Below are positions 22,197 through 35,561 of a DNA stretch of 64,000 bases, piece after piece. This DNA is from Musa acuminata AAA Group (lineage: Eukaryota > Streptophyta > Magnoliopsida > Zingiberales > Musaceae). The notes under the pieces were generated by a model. The model made no database searches, was not told the DNA's origin, and saw only the letters and a list, made by a program, of their open reading frames with translations. Position 1 is the stretch's first letter. Each line of letters starts with the position of its first letter. Position numbers and translations under genes: made by a program. The stretch is taken from the NCBI RefSeq assembly GCF_036884655.1, contig NC_088345.1, positions 26,763,501-26,827,500 of the forward strand. Reading direction: 5' to 3'.

Positions 22197-23893
22197 TGTT
22201 GAATCTCGTATTTTGATGATGAAACCAATTGATAATTGTGTTTATATTTTAATCTACATTTTGAGTGACATAGGATGCTTCGATCAGGATGAGACAATTA
22301 AAGTAGGAAAAATCATGTTGGGCCAAAGGAACAGGTCAGAAGATTGGACGTCGGGCCGATGGATCGGTCGATGTATCCATAGAAGGCTTCAGGCTGTGGA
22401 CTCAGGCAACGGGCCAAGAAGATTGAGTATTGTGCCAAGGATATCAAACTTGCGGAGTCAACTGGCCGATTGGGCAATAGGCCGTAGGAGAGGACGATAT
22501 ATCGAAGAATCGAACAAAGCGTCGAGGGACCAATGACATGCCAGACAACTTGGTTAATTGCTTAGGATTAATTATCTCGATCAAAATTTTATTTTACATG
22601 TGCAGGATTAACTACGATGGAAGTAAGACATGCAACAGGAGTTGTGCCGGAGTCAAGACTATGATCACGTTGGGAGTTCGAGAGTTCGATGGAAGTCTGG
22701 ACGGTCGTCGGAGGTTCTGCGGGAACAAATCCGTGAAGTCCAGGAGCTTGCCAAAGAAGCTCATCGGAACTCGCCAAGTGGATCATCGTAAGTCCAGGAG
22801 TTTGCTAGAAGTCTGCTGGAGCGTCGCCGAAGGTTCATCGGATGTTCACCGGAAGTTCGTCGGAAGTTCGCTAGAAGCTCGCTGGAAGAAGCGATTGACG
22901 CACCGGAGCAAGTTGCAGTAAATGTCTTAAGAAATATCGTAGTTAGCATGTAGATTAAGTTAGGAATGGGAGGTGATCCCATTAACTTAATCTGGGAGCA
23001 ATTGGGCCCTTGATAGACCCAAATTGGACCGAATAGATCAACCCATTCGGACCAGAATTCCTGCCAAGCGTTGGCACTGCTAGGGCCGGCGGTGGCATCG
23101 CCCGGGAGATGGTCTCCCAGGAAAGCTGGGTGGTGCAACCGCCTAGGTCAGGCGGTGGCACCGCCTGGGCTAAGTCTCCAAGCGAGACTGGGCGGTGGAA
23201 CTGCCCCAGTCAGGTGGTGGCACCGCTCGAGCTCGATCTCTGAGCTTTGTTAGGTGGTCGTACCGCCCAGTCTAGCGGTAGTGCTGCCAGGACCCCGGAA
23301 ATCCGAGAGGTGATATTTTTGAGCTCCAAATTCAAACCAGTTTGGGGCCTATATATACCCCACCCTTTCCTACATTGAAAGGCACCAAAAGCTTGATCTT
23401 ATTCTATGATTTTAGAGCTCAAAAGTGTTGTAAAGGCTAAAAGTTCTCCTCCCTCTTTTCTTCCAAGTTTTGATCTTTTAAGAGAGGAGAGAAAATTCTA
23501 TAAGGGTTGTCTCCTAAGCCCGTCAAAAGGAGTGAAACTGTAAAAGGGTGGTTAGCCTTCGCCTATTGAAGGAAGGCCTCTAGTGGACATCGGTGACCTC
23601 GTCGAAGGAGGAAGCCAAAAGTGGATGTAGGTCAAGTTTGACCGAGCCACTATAAAATTACGGTGCTCTCTGGTTTGCATTTCTTCTTACTGCTTACCTT
23701 ACTGCAAACCTTCATATGTGCTTTACTTCCTTATTACTTTTGCTGCACTCCTTTATGAACTCGCTTTTAAGTTAAGTTTCCGAAAATAATTTTATATCGG
23801 AAACGATTTCATCGTACGAATGTTGTTTTAATCGTCGAAAGTTTTTCACTATACTAATTCCCCCCCCCCCTCTTAATGCTCTTGATCCTAATA
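22197..23893 (+). mobile_element. Solo LTR of Sirevirus family (plus orientation, 1697 bp)
   Basis: It starts TGTTGAATCTCG and ends GATCCTAATA; the last dinucleotide has mutated from CA to TA. It is flanked by ATTCA and interrupts B'. Inside are palindromic GGCGGTGGCACCGCC motifs (23080-23280), a TATA box at 23350-23357 and a poly-C tract near 23861. It lacks the 18-bp repeat array seen in D. No gene is present. Confidence 0.92.
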
Positions 23894-24973
23894 ATTCAGA
23901 AATGGATGAATCACATTCTATTTGTGGTCCCACTACACTTTCTGTATGTTTGATATGATGTCCAAAGCTTTGGTTATATATTTATGTATGCGCTTTAGAT
24001 AAGAAATATATGAATGCAATGTCAAAGACGACGTTTCAGCTTCTGTTTCGTATTCATTCTTTGATATGCTCTGAAATGGTTTATATATCGTTGATATGTT
24101 CTGAAATATTTCCTATGCTATTGATATGTTCCGAAATGCTCCCTATGCCTCTGAAATGTTCCTACGCTATTGATATGCTTTGAAATATTTCATATGCCAT
24201 TGATATATTCCAAATTGTTCCATTTGTCATTGATATGCCGCGAAACATTTTATACGCCATTAATAAGCTCCAAAATGTTTCATTTGTTATTGGGATACTC
24301 CGAAATATTCCATATGCCATTGATATGCTCCAGAACACTTCCTATGCTATTGATATGCTCCTATTACTCTATGCTTCATTTGTTTTGGAACCAAATATGT
24401 TTCGATTTAAATGACACATATGGTTTTGACATATATGATTTTGTATCTAATGAGATGGTATCCTTGAGAATTCTTGTATTCTGCCTTGCAATATGATACC
24501 TTACTTGTTTGAAACTGTTCTTTTTGTTCTAAATATGTTTTGTCACTTGCTGAGCTGTTTTTAGCTCACTCCGATGTTATATAAATCTTTTAGGTTAGCT
24601 TGTCACTCTTTGAGATGTTTGAATTGGGTTGAGACAGTGGAGAGCTATTCAGAATTATGGGCAAGTCTTGTTGGTTGTTATGCTATTGTTGTATAAGCAT
24701 ATTTTGTATGTAATGAAATGTTGTCGATGAACCAGAATGAATATATCATGTAAAAGTGTTTGAAAATCTCTCTTATTTATTTCGAAATGTTAAGTCTAGT
24801 TTATGATGATATGAACTTGTGGTAAATGGTTGGAGTTATGATTATAAACTGCATAGGTTTTATATATGTGAATTTGATAGAATATTTTTCAGTGTCCTCA
24901 AATGTTAGTTTGGATCCTGGATTAGTTTGTGATGAAAATTTTAATATCATCGATATTTTTGAGGGGTGTGACA
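23894..24973 (+). mobile_element. Older B-type LTR (B'), right part
   Basis: The B' reading resumes with the ATTCA duplication and continues to GGGGTGTGACA at 24973, matching the B LTR end. An expanded array of the 30-bp GATATGCTCCGAAATG repeat fills 24060-24370. The TATA box is at 24578-24586. Directly after 24973 comes Sirevirus gag, so B' is either a solo LTR or the 3' LTR of an element inserted in C; the left flank needed to decide is off the window. Confidence 0.87.
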
Positions 24974-26019
24974 ATTCAAGAGGCCAAAGATTTAAATAAC
25001 TTTCCTCTTGAAGAATTAATTGGGTCACTAATAACCTACGAAATGAAATGCAAAGCTCATGAAGAATATGATGACACCTTTTCAAAAAACAGGAAGGATA
25101 TGACACTTAGAACTCAAGAAGACCACTTGAGAGAAAACTCAAGTGATGAGGACTTTGATGATGACTTGGCACTTTTAACAAAAAAATTTAAAAAATTCAT
25201 TAAAACAAATAAATTTTAAAATGATACTAAAAATAAATTTGAACCCAAGAAAGACCAACTAATTTGCTATGAATGCAAGAAGCTGGGATACTATAAAAGT
25301 GAATGTCCCCAAACCAAGAAGAGAACACCAAAGAAGAAGGCACTCAAAGCAACATGGGATAACTCAAGTGTATCCGAAGAAGAGGAGCCCAACAACGAGC
25401 AAGTTGCTCATTATGCACTAATGGCCATTGGAGAAGATGTATCAAGTTCAATTGATGCAAATTTATCATTTGATAAATTATTAAATGCTTTCCATGATTT
25501 ATTTGATGATTGCAAAACAATTAGTAGAAAATATAAATTGTTAAAAAAAAAGCATGATTCTCTTGTTAGTAATTTTGATAAATTAAAAATTGAGCATAAT
25601 GATAGTTTAGCTCCATGTATGAAATACCATAATTTAGAAATAATTCAAAAGGAGAACTTGCTACTCAAGGATACCTTGAAGAAATTTGAGGTTGGTAGCA
25701 AGTCCTTAAAATGATCCTTACCAATAAGGGTCACGTTCATAAAAAAAGTAGAATCGGATTTGTGAGAAGCTCTTACCAAAATCCAATCACCTTCATTAAA
25801 GGCCCTATCTTGCATATTTCGTACCAAAACAAATGCAACTTTTGTTGTAAACATGGACATAGAGCTTATCATTGTCCATTCAAGAAGGTTAGTCCAAACA
25901 AATTGATTTGGGTTCCTAAAGGAACCATAAAGAACTCCATGCAATATGATAAGCAATTTAGATCAATTTTTGAGGCACCCAAGATCAAATGGGTACCTAA
26001 AAATCATCCTCTTTTATAG
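24974..26019 (+). pseudogene. Sirevirus C gag, 3' two thirds, broken
   Basis: The reading starts inside gag at IQEAKDL, equal to D gag near codon 179. It continues through an acidic linker, a first zinc knuckle with His changed to Tyr (25265-25305), and a second intact knuckle (about 25832-25873). A stop near 25218 and a frame change near 25710 break it. It ends at a TAG (26017-26019), exactly where D and E also have TAG. The N-terminal part lies left of the B' insertion, beyond the window. Gag would form the particle; this copy is dead. Confidence 0.88.
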
Positions 26020-27557
26020 AAACGTATACTATCATAAGCTAGGAGCAAGAGATGGCACCTTGATAGTGGATGCTCAAGGCATATGACCGGAGATCCATCT
26101 CAATTCTCTAATCTCACTAGCATAGACGAAGGATATGTCACCTTCGGAGACAACAACAAGAGTAAAATCATTGGCAAAGGAACCATAGGTAATAAATTCA
26201 ACTTCTTTAATGAAGATGTTTTGTTAGTTGATGGTTTAAAACATAACCTCTTGAGCATTAGCTAATTATGTGATAAAGGATATATTGTTAAATTTGAATC
26301 TAATGCTTGCATTATTGAAAAACCATATAAAAACATATCTATGATTGCATTAAAACAAAATAACATATATACCATTATCATCAACAATCTTTGTAATGAA
26401 ATGTGTTTTTTGATTTTGAATGACGATGCTTGGCTTTGATATAGGAGATTAGGTCATGCTAGCATGAAACTAATCACCCAAATTTCATCTAAAGAACTTG
26501 TAAGAGGAATTCTTCATATTAAGTTCGTCAAAGATAATGTGTGTGATGCTTGTCAATTATGAAAACAAATAAAAGATAGCTTCAAACCTAATAATCAAAT
26601 AAGCACCTCTAGACCTTTGCAATTGATCAATATGAACTTATTCGGACCAATTTCTACATCAAGTCTAGGACATAGCAAATATGCTTTTGTCATTATAGAT
26701 GATTATAGTAGATACACATGGACTTATTTCTTGATACACAAAAGTAAATACCTTAGATATTTCACCATGTTTTATAAACTTGTTCAAAATAAAAAGGGTT
26801 TTATGATTTTATCAATTCGAAGTGATCATAGTGGTGAATTTCAAAACTGTGATTTCCAAGAATTTTATAAATCAAATGGATACAACCACAACTTCTTTAC
26901 TCCAAGAAATCCTCAACAAAATGGAGTAGTAGAAAGAAAGAATAGAAATTTATAAGAAATGGCAAGAACCATGTTGAATGAACATAGTCTACCCAAATAT
27001 TTTTAGGCTGAAGCCATAAACACGGCATGCTATGTCATGAATAGAATTCTAGTAAGACCCTTACTCACCAAAACTCCTTATGAGTTGTGGAACAACAAAA
27101 AAACCGAATGTTTCATATTTTAAAGTTTTTGTGTGTAAGTGTTTTATTTTGAATGAAAAAGATGTCTTAGGAAAATTTGATGCTAAATACAATGAAGGGA
27201 TTTTTCTTGGCTATTCTTCGATTTCTAAAGCATTTCGTATCTTCAATAAAAGAACTTTAATTATAGAAGAATCCATTCTTGTTGTTTTTAATGAGATTTC
27301 TGAAATTAAGGAAAATTATTTTGATGATGATGTTAATTTTGATATTTTGAATTTAAATGAAACCCCTTCTCCAACTAGCAACTTGGATGCATCCACTTCC
27401 AAAACATCCTTACCCAAGGATTGAAAGTATATAGATACTCATCCTAAGGAGCTAATCATAAGAGACACATCTAAAGGGGTTCAAACATGTTCTTCTCTTA
27501 AAAGTTTTGTGCCAACACCACTTTTCTCTCCCAAATTAAACCTAAATATATTGTTGA
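26020..27557 (+). pseudogene. Sirevirus C pol, first part: protease and integrase
   Basis: The copia protease site [10 protein letters not shown] is at about 26062-26091. The pre-integrase zinc region and integrase follow, with Asp in the MNLFG segment (normally MDLFG, so Asp is replaced by Asn), Asp in SDHSGEF, and Glu in NGVVERKNR. Stops interrupt it near 26263, 26437, 26560, 26953 and 27004, and the frame shifts near 27100. At 26437 a Trp codon of the WLWHR-type motif is TGA; D has TGA at the same codon. The reading is cut at 27557 by an F-family solo LTR. Confidence 0.88.
27553..27557. repeat. Target-site duplication of the F solo LTR, left copy (GTTGA)
   Basis: GTTGA precedes TGCTAGTCAT and recurs at 29053-29057 after CCCAACA. 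Confidence 0.93.
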
Positions 27558-29052
27558 TGCTAGTCATAGGTGCCCAACAAGCCAATCACGTGAGTGATGG
27601 CACGTGTGACTTGATACAGAATCTTTTTGCTTATTATATTTTGGCGTATATCACTTTATAACTATTGCATAAATGCATACATATATTGTGATGTCCTTGG
27701 ATTTGTGCAATGGGAATCGGATCGTGATGAGATCACGATAATGAGATCGATTCACCTTTAAACACATATCCTAAATGATCCCGGTCATAGGTTACTCGAG
27801 AGGGACATCGTGATAACCGGATAGACTGGTGTGTTGTATACCCGTCCATATGATGGATGCAGCTGGTCTCATAGCTGCTCGTGTAGGGACACTAGGGATA
27901 CAGTACAGGTGCTCATTGGAGAATGAGTTCACTGATTGATCTGCTTATGGAATGCTGGATGGTTAATGATGCCTTATTGTCAGACAGCGATTCCGTAGTC
28001 CTAGTGGTGTATCTGGTCCTTAGACTTGAGATACCAAGGATGTCCTATATGAGTGCTCCACTCTTTGATACCAGACTTATAGGTTTGGCTATCCCAGATC
28101 TAGTACAGTTGGTCAATGGGAGTGGTAGTCGACCTTACGAGGGCTATTGAGTGTCGATAGAGGATCATCCACTCTCGGCGTCATGAGAGGAATATCCCAT
28201 GTGTTCTTGCTCAGACAAATCCCTGGCTAGGGTCATTCGGGTTGAGAGAGAAAGAGTTCTCCGGGAGAATCCGATTAGAGCGAGACTCGAGTAGAAACCG
28301 TATGGGTCTGACAGCACCATGCTCAATATACGGTCTCTGGGATATTAGATGGATGATGGATTATAGGTATACGGTAACTGAGGACAGACAGGTCCAATGG
28401 ATTGGATTCCCCTGTATCGTCTGGGGACTACGGCGTAGTGGCCTAGTATGTCCGTAGTCGATGAGTCAAGTGAATTATTACAGAGATAATAATTCACTGA
28501 GTTAGAAGGAGTTCTGACGGGTATGACTCACGGTCAGCTCGATATTGGGCCTAGAGGGTCACACACATATGGTAGGTATTGCGATGAGTAGAGGTTCGGA
28601 TATGAGATATCCGACGGAGCCCTTATCTTATTGGATGTAGATCCAATACCCACTAGGGGAGGACCCATTAGGGTTTGACAGGGGACCTCTATAAATAGGA
28701 GGGATTCAGAGCCTCATAGGCTAGAGCCTTTGCTTGCCTTTCCTATTCTCCTCTTCCTCTCCACCTCAGATCAGGCCTGGAGTTTTTGAGGAGCGTCGTC
28801 GCAACCCTGCTGTGTGGATCACCACTAGAGAGGAGGACGCTTGACCTCTTTTACCCTCTCCTAAGGATCTGCGAGGAAACAAGGATATACGATCTTCCTA
28901 GGTAACACAATCTATTCTATACGCAGTTTCATGTTTCGCGGATTTTTGTGCATCAATCTTCGCACGACGACGAACATCTTTTTAGGAATCGGGGATTTTG
29001 TTTTCTTGTTCTTCCGTTGCGCATGTGATGTCGCCCCCATGATTTCCCAACA
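27558..29052 (+). mobile_element. Solo LTR of copia family F (plus orientation, 1495 bp)
   Basis: It starts TGCTAGTCATAGG and ends GATTTCCCAACA, matching the reverse complement of the LTR at 53778-55363. GTTGA duplications flank it and no internal region is present. A TATAAATAG box near 28691 follows a region ending in GGGACCTC. Open frames within (27923-28150 and 28242-28457) are not genes, since the same stretch in the other copy is broken. Confidence 0.93.
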
Positions 29053-30430
29053 GTTGAAACCATGAAAGATGATTCATGGATTATCGCAATGCAAGATGAG
29101 TTAAATCAAATTGAGAAAAATGAGGTATGGAAGCTTGTTCCTAGGCCAAATGACCATTTAGTTATTGGTACTAAATGGGTCTTTAGAAACAAGCAAGATG
29201 AATCTGGTCTCGTGGTTAGAAACAAGGCTAGATTAGTGGCCAAAGGTTTCAACCAAGAAGAATGTATCGATTATGAAGAAACCTTCGCTCCTGTGGCTCG
29301 ATTAGAAGCTATAAGGATGCTCCTTGCCTATGCTAGTTGTAATAATTTTAAGTTATTTCAAATGGATGTTAAAAGTGCTTTTTTTAATGGCTTTATTTTC
29401 GAAGAAGTTTATCTTGAACAACCTCCCGAATTTGAGAATAATAGTCTCCCTAATCATGTATTTAAATTGACTAAAGCTCTCTATGGTTTAAAACAAGCCC
29501 CGAGGGCTTGGTGTGAGAGACTTAGTTCATTTCTTATTGAAAATAATTTCTCTAAAGTTAAGGTCGATACTATATTGTTTATCAAAAATTTTAAAAATAA
29601 TTTTCTTATTATTCAAATTTATGTTGATGATATTATCTTCGGTTCCACGAATGAATCTCTTTGTGAATCATTTGCTAAGAGTGTGAGTCTTGAATTTGAA
29701 ATGAGTTTGATGGGAGAATTAACCTTCTTTTTTGGCTTAAAATTAAACAACTAAGTAATGACATCTTTATTAGTCAAACAAAATACGATTTAGATTTGCT
29801 AAAAAGGTTTAATATGGATAGCTCAAAAGCTATCAACACTCCTATGAGCACCTCCATTGATCAAAAAGCTTATAGGGGTATGATAGGAAGTCTACTATAC
29901 CTCACTGCAGCAAGACCGGATATTATGTTTAGTGTAGGTCTTTGTGCTAGGTTTCAATCTAATCCTAAGATATCTCATCTTAAAGTAGTTAAGAGGATAC
30001 TTAGATATCTTAAGCACATCAGGAACATATCAAATTTTGGGACATGCACTTGTTTCTTGGTCATCCAAGAAATAAAACTTGGTTGCACTATCTACAACTG
30101 AAGCTGAGTACATTGCAGCTAGTGCATGTTGTGCACAAGTTATGTGGATGAAAAACACTTTAGAGGATTATAAGATTCATCTTAAAAATATCCTCATAAA
30201 ATATGATAACACAAGTGCAATATGTTTAACAAAGAATTCCATTCAACACTCTAGAATAAAACATATTGATATTAGGCATCACTTTATATGAGATCATGTC
30301 ACTAATCATGATGTAATCCTAGAGTTTCTTGATACTAAATATCAATTAGCTGATATTTTTACAAAGCCTTTAGTGAAGAACAATTTGATTTTATTAGAAG
30401 AGAATTAGGAATGTTGATTTGTCCAAATAC
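29053..30430 (+). pseudogene. Sirevirus C pol, second part: reverse transcriptase and RNase H
   Basis: The RT reading is open from 29062 to about 29750, with [22 protein letters not shown] and the catalytic YVDDIIFGS at about 29620-29646. A frameshift lies near 29750. The RNase H region has lost about 200 bp at 30015 compared with D, removing the segment with the first catalytic Asp (DADFAG). The end ([27 protein letters not shown]) is recognisable to about 30290, with a stop there. It would copy element RNA; the deletion removes RNase H activity. Confidence 0.9.
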
Positions 30431-31600
30431 ATGAATTTGTTGAACTTCATTTTCGGACTTTCTTGATTCCTTGATCACTCATTTTGATTCGGTGCTGAAA
30501 ATTTCATGATACGAATTCTACATAAGATTGTGTGCTTCAATAACATGTTTACTTTACTATTGGAAATTTTGTGCCTTGATGCTAAAAATTTCCATAATGA
30601 TCGAAAATGTTTACCTTCATGATTGTAATTGAAAAGCTATAACAAAACATTGTCTGAATGCATGATTTTGTTGTATTTTTTCTTCCGAACTTAATATATT
30701 TCTTGAATAGAGCTTTCATGAGTCTATGCCATATCAAGTTTATTTCATATCCATGCTCCATCACTTAATAATTTTTACATGGAATAAATTGACAAATGCA
30801 TCTCTCATGGACTTATCTTTTGAGAATGTTTATTGAGAAATGGATTTGATGTAATCATTCTTTCACATGAATTCCTTCTTGTTGAAGGAAGAATTTTTGA
30901 GATGAACACTTGTAAGGATTTAATTTCACATGTATATCTTGATCCTTGTGAAAAATAAAGCATGATTTAATCTCTTATCGATCTTAACTTCAATTAAAGT
31001 TGGTTCTCAATGGCTTTACCTTCCTTACTTTCCTCCTTCATGCAAGGCCTTGATGATAAATAAAAGGGAAGAAGTAATGAAAGCTATCTCCTTAATGTTG
31101 AGAACTTTTGGATGATACCATGAATGCTTAAAATATGATTGGTATGAATTTTTTTATGACATGAATTTTTACCACACGGGAATTTATTGTTGAATCGCTC
31201 TCCTTTTTGTTGATGACAAAGGGGGATAAATATGTGGTAAATTGATGTATGTAATTTTACACTTGAAATGCTTGTATTATGATAAGATATCTAGAGCATA
31301 ATTTGAAATATTATAAATTGATATCTTGTCATAGAATGAATTGCTATGATTGTTATCCTTCATATTTGAAATATAAGACTTGAAAATGGATGTCATGCCT
31401 TGACATTATTTTTAGAAAGTTATATCATGATAGGAATCATGATGGGTGTATTAATAAGGTTAAATGAACTTAACTTATCAATATGTCTCTTGAATTCAAA
31501 GGCTTTAAATTTAAGAATGACTTTTCTCAAGTATGGTATATAGATAGTGCTCCGGTTAATTCCGTCACCAATTAATTATCATCATCAAAATGGGAGAGAT
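30431..31600 (+). other. 3' noncoding region of Sirevirus C with repeated polypurine signals
   Basis: No coding region is visible between pol and the 3' LTR. GTTGATGACAAAGGGGGATA at about 31208-31227 is a Sirevirus polypurine signal, and ATGGGAGAGAT ends at 31600 directly before the LTR. Multiple PPT-like motifs in this region are characteristic of Sireviruses. Confidence 0.8.
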
Positions 31601-33075
31601 TGTTGAATCTTGGATTTTGATGATGAAGTCAATTGTCATTTATTTATCTAATCTATATGTTGAGAAAAGTGTGTAGGATTAACTATGATGGCAGTAAGAC
31701 ATGCAGCAGGTGTTATGCCGGAGTGAAGATCAAGATCACGTTGGGAGTCCGAGAGTTCGTCGGAAGTCCGGACATTCGTCAGAAGTTTTGCGGGAACCAG
31801 TCAAGAAGTCCAGAAGCTTGCTATAGAAGCTCGTCGGAACTCGCCAAGAAGATCGTTGCGAAGTCTAGGAGCTTGCCAGGAGTCTGCTAAAGCATCACCA
31901 AGGGTTCATTGGATGTTCGCCGGAAGCTCGCCGGAAGAAGCGATTGACGTACCGGAACACAGAATTACAATAATCATGTTGTAATTGTTATAGTTAGAGT
32001 ATAGATTAAGTTAGGGTTGGGAGGTAATCCCACTAACTTAATTAGGGCCAATTAGGCCCTTAACAGACCCAAATTGGGCCGAATGGAACAACTCATTCGG
32101 ACCCAAAATTCCTGACCAGCGGTGGCACCACCTAGAAGACTTGGTCTCCTAGGGATTCTGGGCGATAGTACCACCACTATTAGGCAGTGATACCATCGGC
32201 AGTTATTGCTGGTAGCGGTGGTACCGCCCGTGTCAAGCGGTGGTACCACCTGAGCTCGGTCTTCGAGCGCTGTCAGGCTGTAGTACTGCCCAAACGAAGC
32301 GGTAGTACCACTTAGTGTCCAATGACAAGCGGTAGTACTGCCCAATAATGGCGGTGGTATCGCCAGGACCTCGAAAATACAGGAATATACACTTTTAGGC
32401 TCCATTTTCAAATTCATTGGGGCTATATAAACCCCACCCTTTCCTGCATGAAAGGGAACGAAACACTTACTTTAATATTGAGTCTTTGAGGCTTTAAAGT
32501 GTTGTAAAAGCTAGAGTTCTCCTCCTTCTTTCTTTCTAAGTGTTGAGATCATTCAAGAGAGGAGTGAAAACTTGTAAGGGTTGTCTCCTAAGCCCGTCAA
32601 AAGGAGAAAAGTTGTAAAAGAGTAGTTGGCCTTCACCTATTGAAGGAAGGCCTCTGGTGGACGCCAATGACCTCGTCGGAGGAGGAAGCCGATAGTGGAT
32701 GTAGGTCACGTTGATCAAACCATTCTAAAATCTCGGTTTGTATTTACTTTGAGCATCTTTCCTTCACAGCAAACTGCCTCTCCTCCTTACTGTACTTTAA
32801 ATACATCTACATTTGCTTTAATGTAAAATATCTTCCAAGATCGACTTTCTATGAAGACTTTACGAAATCTACATTTTTGTGATTTATACAGCTACAAATG
32901 ACCTTAGTCTTCTCTTACATTTTCACTTTAGACTTCAACCTTAAATTCCTTCTGAAACGAATTAAGTTGAATCGACTTTAATCTAAACAAGGTTTTTAAA
33001 ATCGTGAAAGTTTTTCACTATACTAATTCACCCCCCCCCCCCCCCCCCCCTCTTAGTGCGCTCTTAATCCTAACA
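31601..33075 (+). mobile_element. Sirevirus C 3' LTR (1475 bp)
   Basis: It runs from TGTTGAATCTTGG to CCTAACA. It contains GCGGTGGTACCACC-type palindromes (32110-32360), a TATA box at 32424-32430 and an exceptionally long run of 20 C at 33031-33050 near the 3' end. It lacks the 18-bp array. After it the sequence is minus-strand copia F pol, into which C was inserted. Confidence 0.9.
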
Positions 33076-35561
33076 ATATACACCTCCTTCTTGAGGTTCC
33101 CATTCAGAAATGTGGTTTTCATATCCATCTGCCAGATATTTTAATATTAGTGTGCTGCAATAGCCAATAGAATTCAGATGGATTTTAACATTGCTACGAG
33201 TGAGCAGGTTTCGTCATAGTCAACATCTTGCCTTTGATGATACCCCATAGCCACTAGCCTTGCTTTATAGGTCTCTACTTTTTCATATACTCTGAACTTT
33301 TCTTAAAGATCCACTTGCAATCGATGGGTACAATACATTCAGGCGCATCAACTAGGTTTCAAATTTGTTAGAGTACATGGAATCCATCTCAGAATTCATG
33401 ACTTCTTGTCACTTCCTGGAGTCTATACTCATAATAGCCTCCTCGTAGGTCTGAGGATCAATATCCTCAACATCCTCTCCTTTGATATGTCCACATATCT
33501 TTCAGGAGGATGGGATACTTTGTCGGACCTATGTAAAGTTGGAACTTGTGTATTAGGTACCTGAACAGGCTCGGGCTATAGAGTGGTGCTTGAGCTAGGT
33601 TCTCCAATCTCGTTCAACTCTATCATGCTCCTACTATCACTGCCAAGAATGTGTTCCTTCTCAAGGAAAATCTCTCTCTTGGCTACAAAGACCTTTTGGT
33701 CCTCGAGGTGATAGAAATAATACCCACAAGTTTCCTTGGGGTATCCCATGAACTTGCACCGCTCCGTCCTTAATTTCAACTTATCGGGGTTATGTCTTTT
33801 AACGTGGGCAGGGTAGCCCCAAATCTTAAAAACCTTAAGATCTGGCTTTTTTTTCTTTATATATCTTATATAGTGTAGATACTACCGACTTAGTTAGAAC
33901 TTTGTTCAGAAGATAAGCTGTGGTCTCTAGGGCATATCACTAGAATGTGATGTGTAAGTCAACGAAACTCATCATGGACCATACCATGTCTAGTAGCGTA
34001 TGATTCCTCCTTTCAGACACACCATTATGCTGAGGTATATAAGGAGGTATCCATTGGGATAATTTCTCATGGTCATTCCGGAACTGGATAAACTTTATAC
34101 CTAAGTATTCACCTCTTCGATTTGATCGAAGAGTCTTGATACTCTTTCCAGTTTGGTTCTTCACTTTATTCTTATACTCTTCGAATTTCTCAAAGGCCTC
34201 GGCCTTGTACTTCATTAAGTACACATATTCATACCTTGAGAAATCATCAGTGAAGGTAATGAAGTAGGAATAACCACCAATGACATAAATTGATATGAGT
34301 CCACATACATCATTATGTATGAGTTCCAGTAGCTCTATGGCTCTCTCTCTAGTTCTACTAAATATAGAGTTGATCATTTTTCCATGAAGGCAAGGCTTGT
34401 AAGTTGCATATGACTTATAGTTGAATGGATCTAGATATCTATCCTTTAGCAATTATTGAATCCTTTCCTCATAGATGTGACCTAGCATTCAATGCCATAA
34501 GTATGCATTGTTCACCTCATCTCGTTTCCTCTTAGACACACTTATATTCATGATATATAGAGTAGTGTCTAGCATAAACAAACCATTATGCAATGTTCCT
34601 TTCATGATAATCTCATTATCTAATAATATTGAACAACCATTGTTCTCAAAAACTAATTTATATCCACTAACTGTCAAACATGAAATGTGGATAATGTTTT
34701 TGATAATAGAAGAAATAAAATAACATGTATATAATGCAATTATATCTCCACCAAGCAGATGTAGGGCAACCTCGCCAATAGCTATTACTATAACTTTTTC
34801 TCCATTGCCCATCTTGAGGTCCATCTCGCCTCTCGCCAATCTCCTAGGCCTTATCAGAACCTACAACGAATTGCATATATGATAAGCAATATCGGTATCC
34901 AATTCCCATGTGTTATCATAAGAGTTTGACAAATAGAGACTGATCATAAATGTACCTGAAGCTTCTCCAAGCTTCTGTTTCGCCCTCTCTGCAAGGAACT
35001 CTTTGCAGTTCCTCTTCCAGTGCCCATCTTTGCCATAGTGGAAGCACTAGCCTTTGTCCTTTGTTATGTCTTTCTTAGCATCCTTTGCTTTACTTGGTCT
35101 TCCCTTGCCCTTGCCCTTCTTAAGGGACTTTTCTGCTTTCCTTTTATTTCTGGTCTCACTAGTGTAGAGAACTGACTTCTCCTTTTTTATAGTGCTCTCT
35201 ACCTCCCTCAACATATTGAGAAGCTCTGGGAGAGTTACCTCAAGCTTGTTCATATTAAAATTCATTATGAACTGTGAAAAGGAATCTAATATGGACTAAA
35301 GTATAATGTCCACACACAAGTTATCCTCTAGGACCATTCCTAGACTGGTGAGTTTATCTATCCACTCAATAATGTTTAGGATATAGTTTTGAACAGGTGT
35401 CCCTTTAGTCATCCTAGCTCAGAAGAGGCTCTTGGATATCTTATATCGCTGAGTCCTTCCCTGTTCCTCACACAATTTGTGGACCTATAGTAGTTTGGAT
35501 CTAGCATCTATCTTTTTTTATTGTCTTTGTAACTCAGGAGTCATAGAGCCCAACATGTAAC
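33076..35561 (-). pseudogene. Copia F1 gag-pol remnant (RT start, integrase, protease, gag end)
   Basis: Read right to left, the segment gives the gag middle and end (35550-35047), including [17 protein letters not shown] zinc knuckle follows at about 35030-34990, with its second Cys changed to Tyr. Next come protease, pre-integrase (34839-34489), integrase (34452-33940) and the start of RT. Integrase keeps Asp in HNDVCG and Glu in NGVSERRNH, but the middle motif reads RSNRRGEY, so the second catalytic Asp is Asn. Stops and frameshifts are frequent. It is entered by C at 33076 and by G at 35561; its 5' parts continue at 41862-43299 and 53259-55363. I cannot assign the lineage beyond Ty1/copia. 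Confidence 0.83.

Noticed and set aside
27923..28457. Two short frames that might be a host gene inside Sirevirus C
   Set aside because: They lie in an F-family solo LTR whose other copy (53778-55363) does not keep them open.
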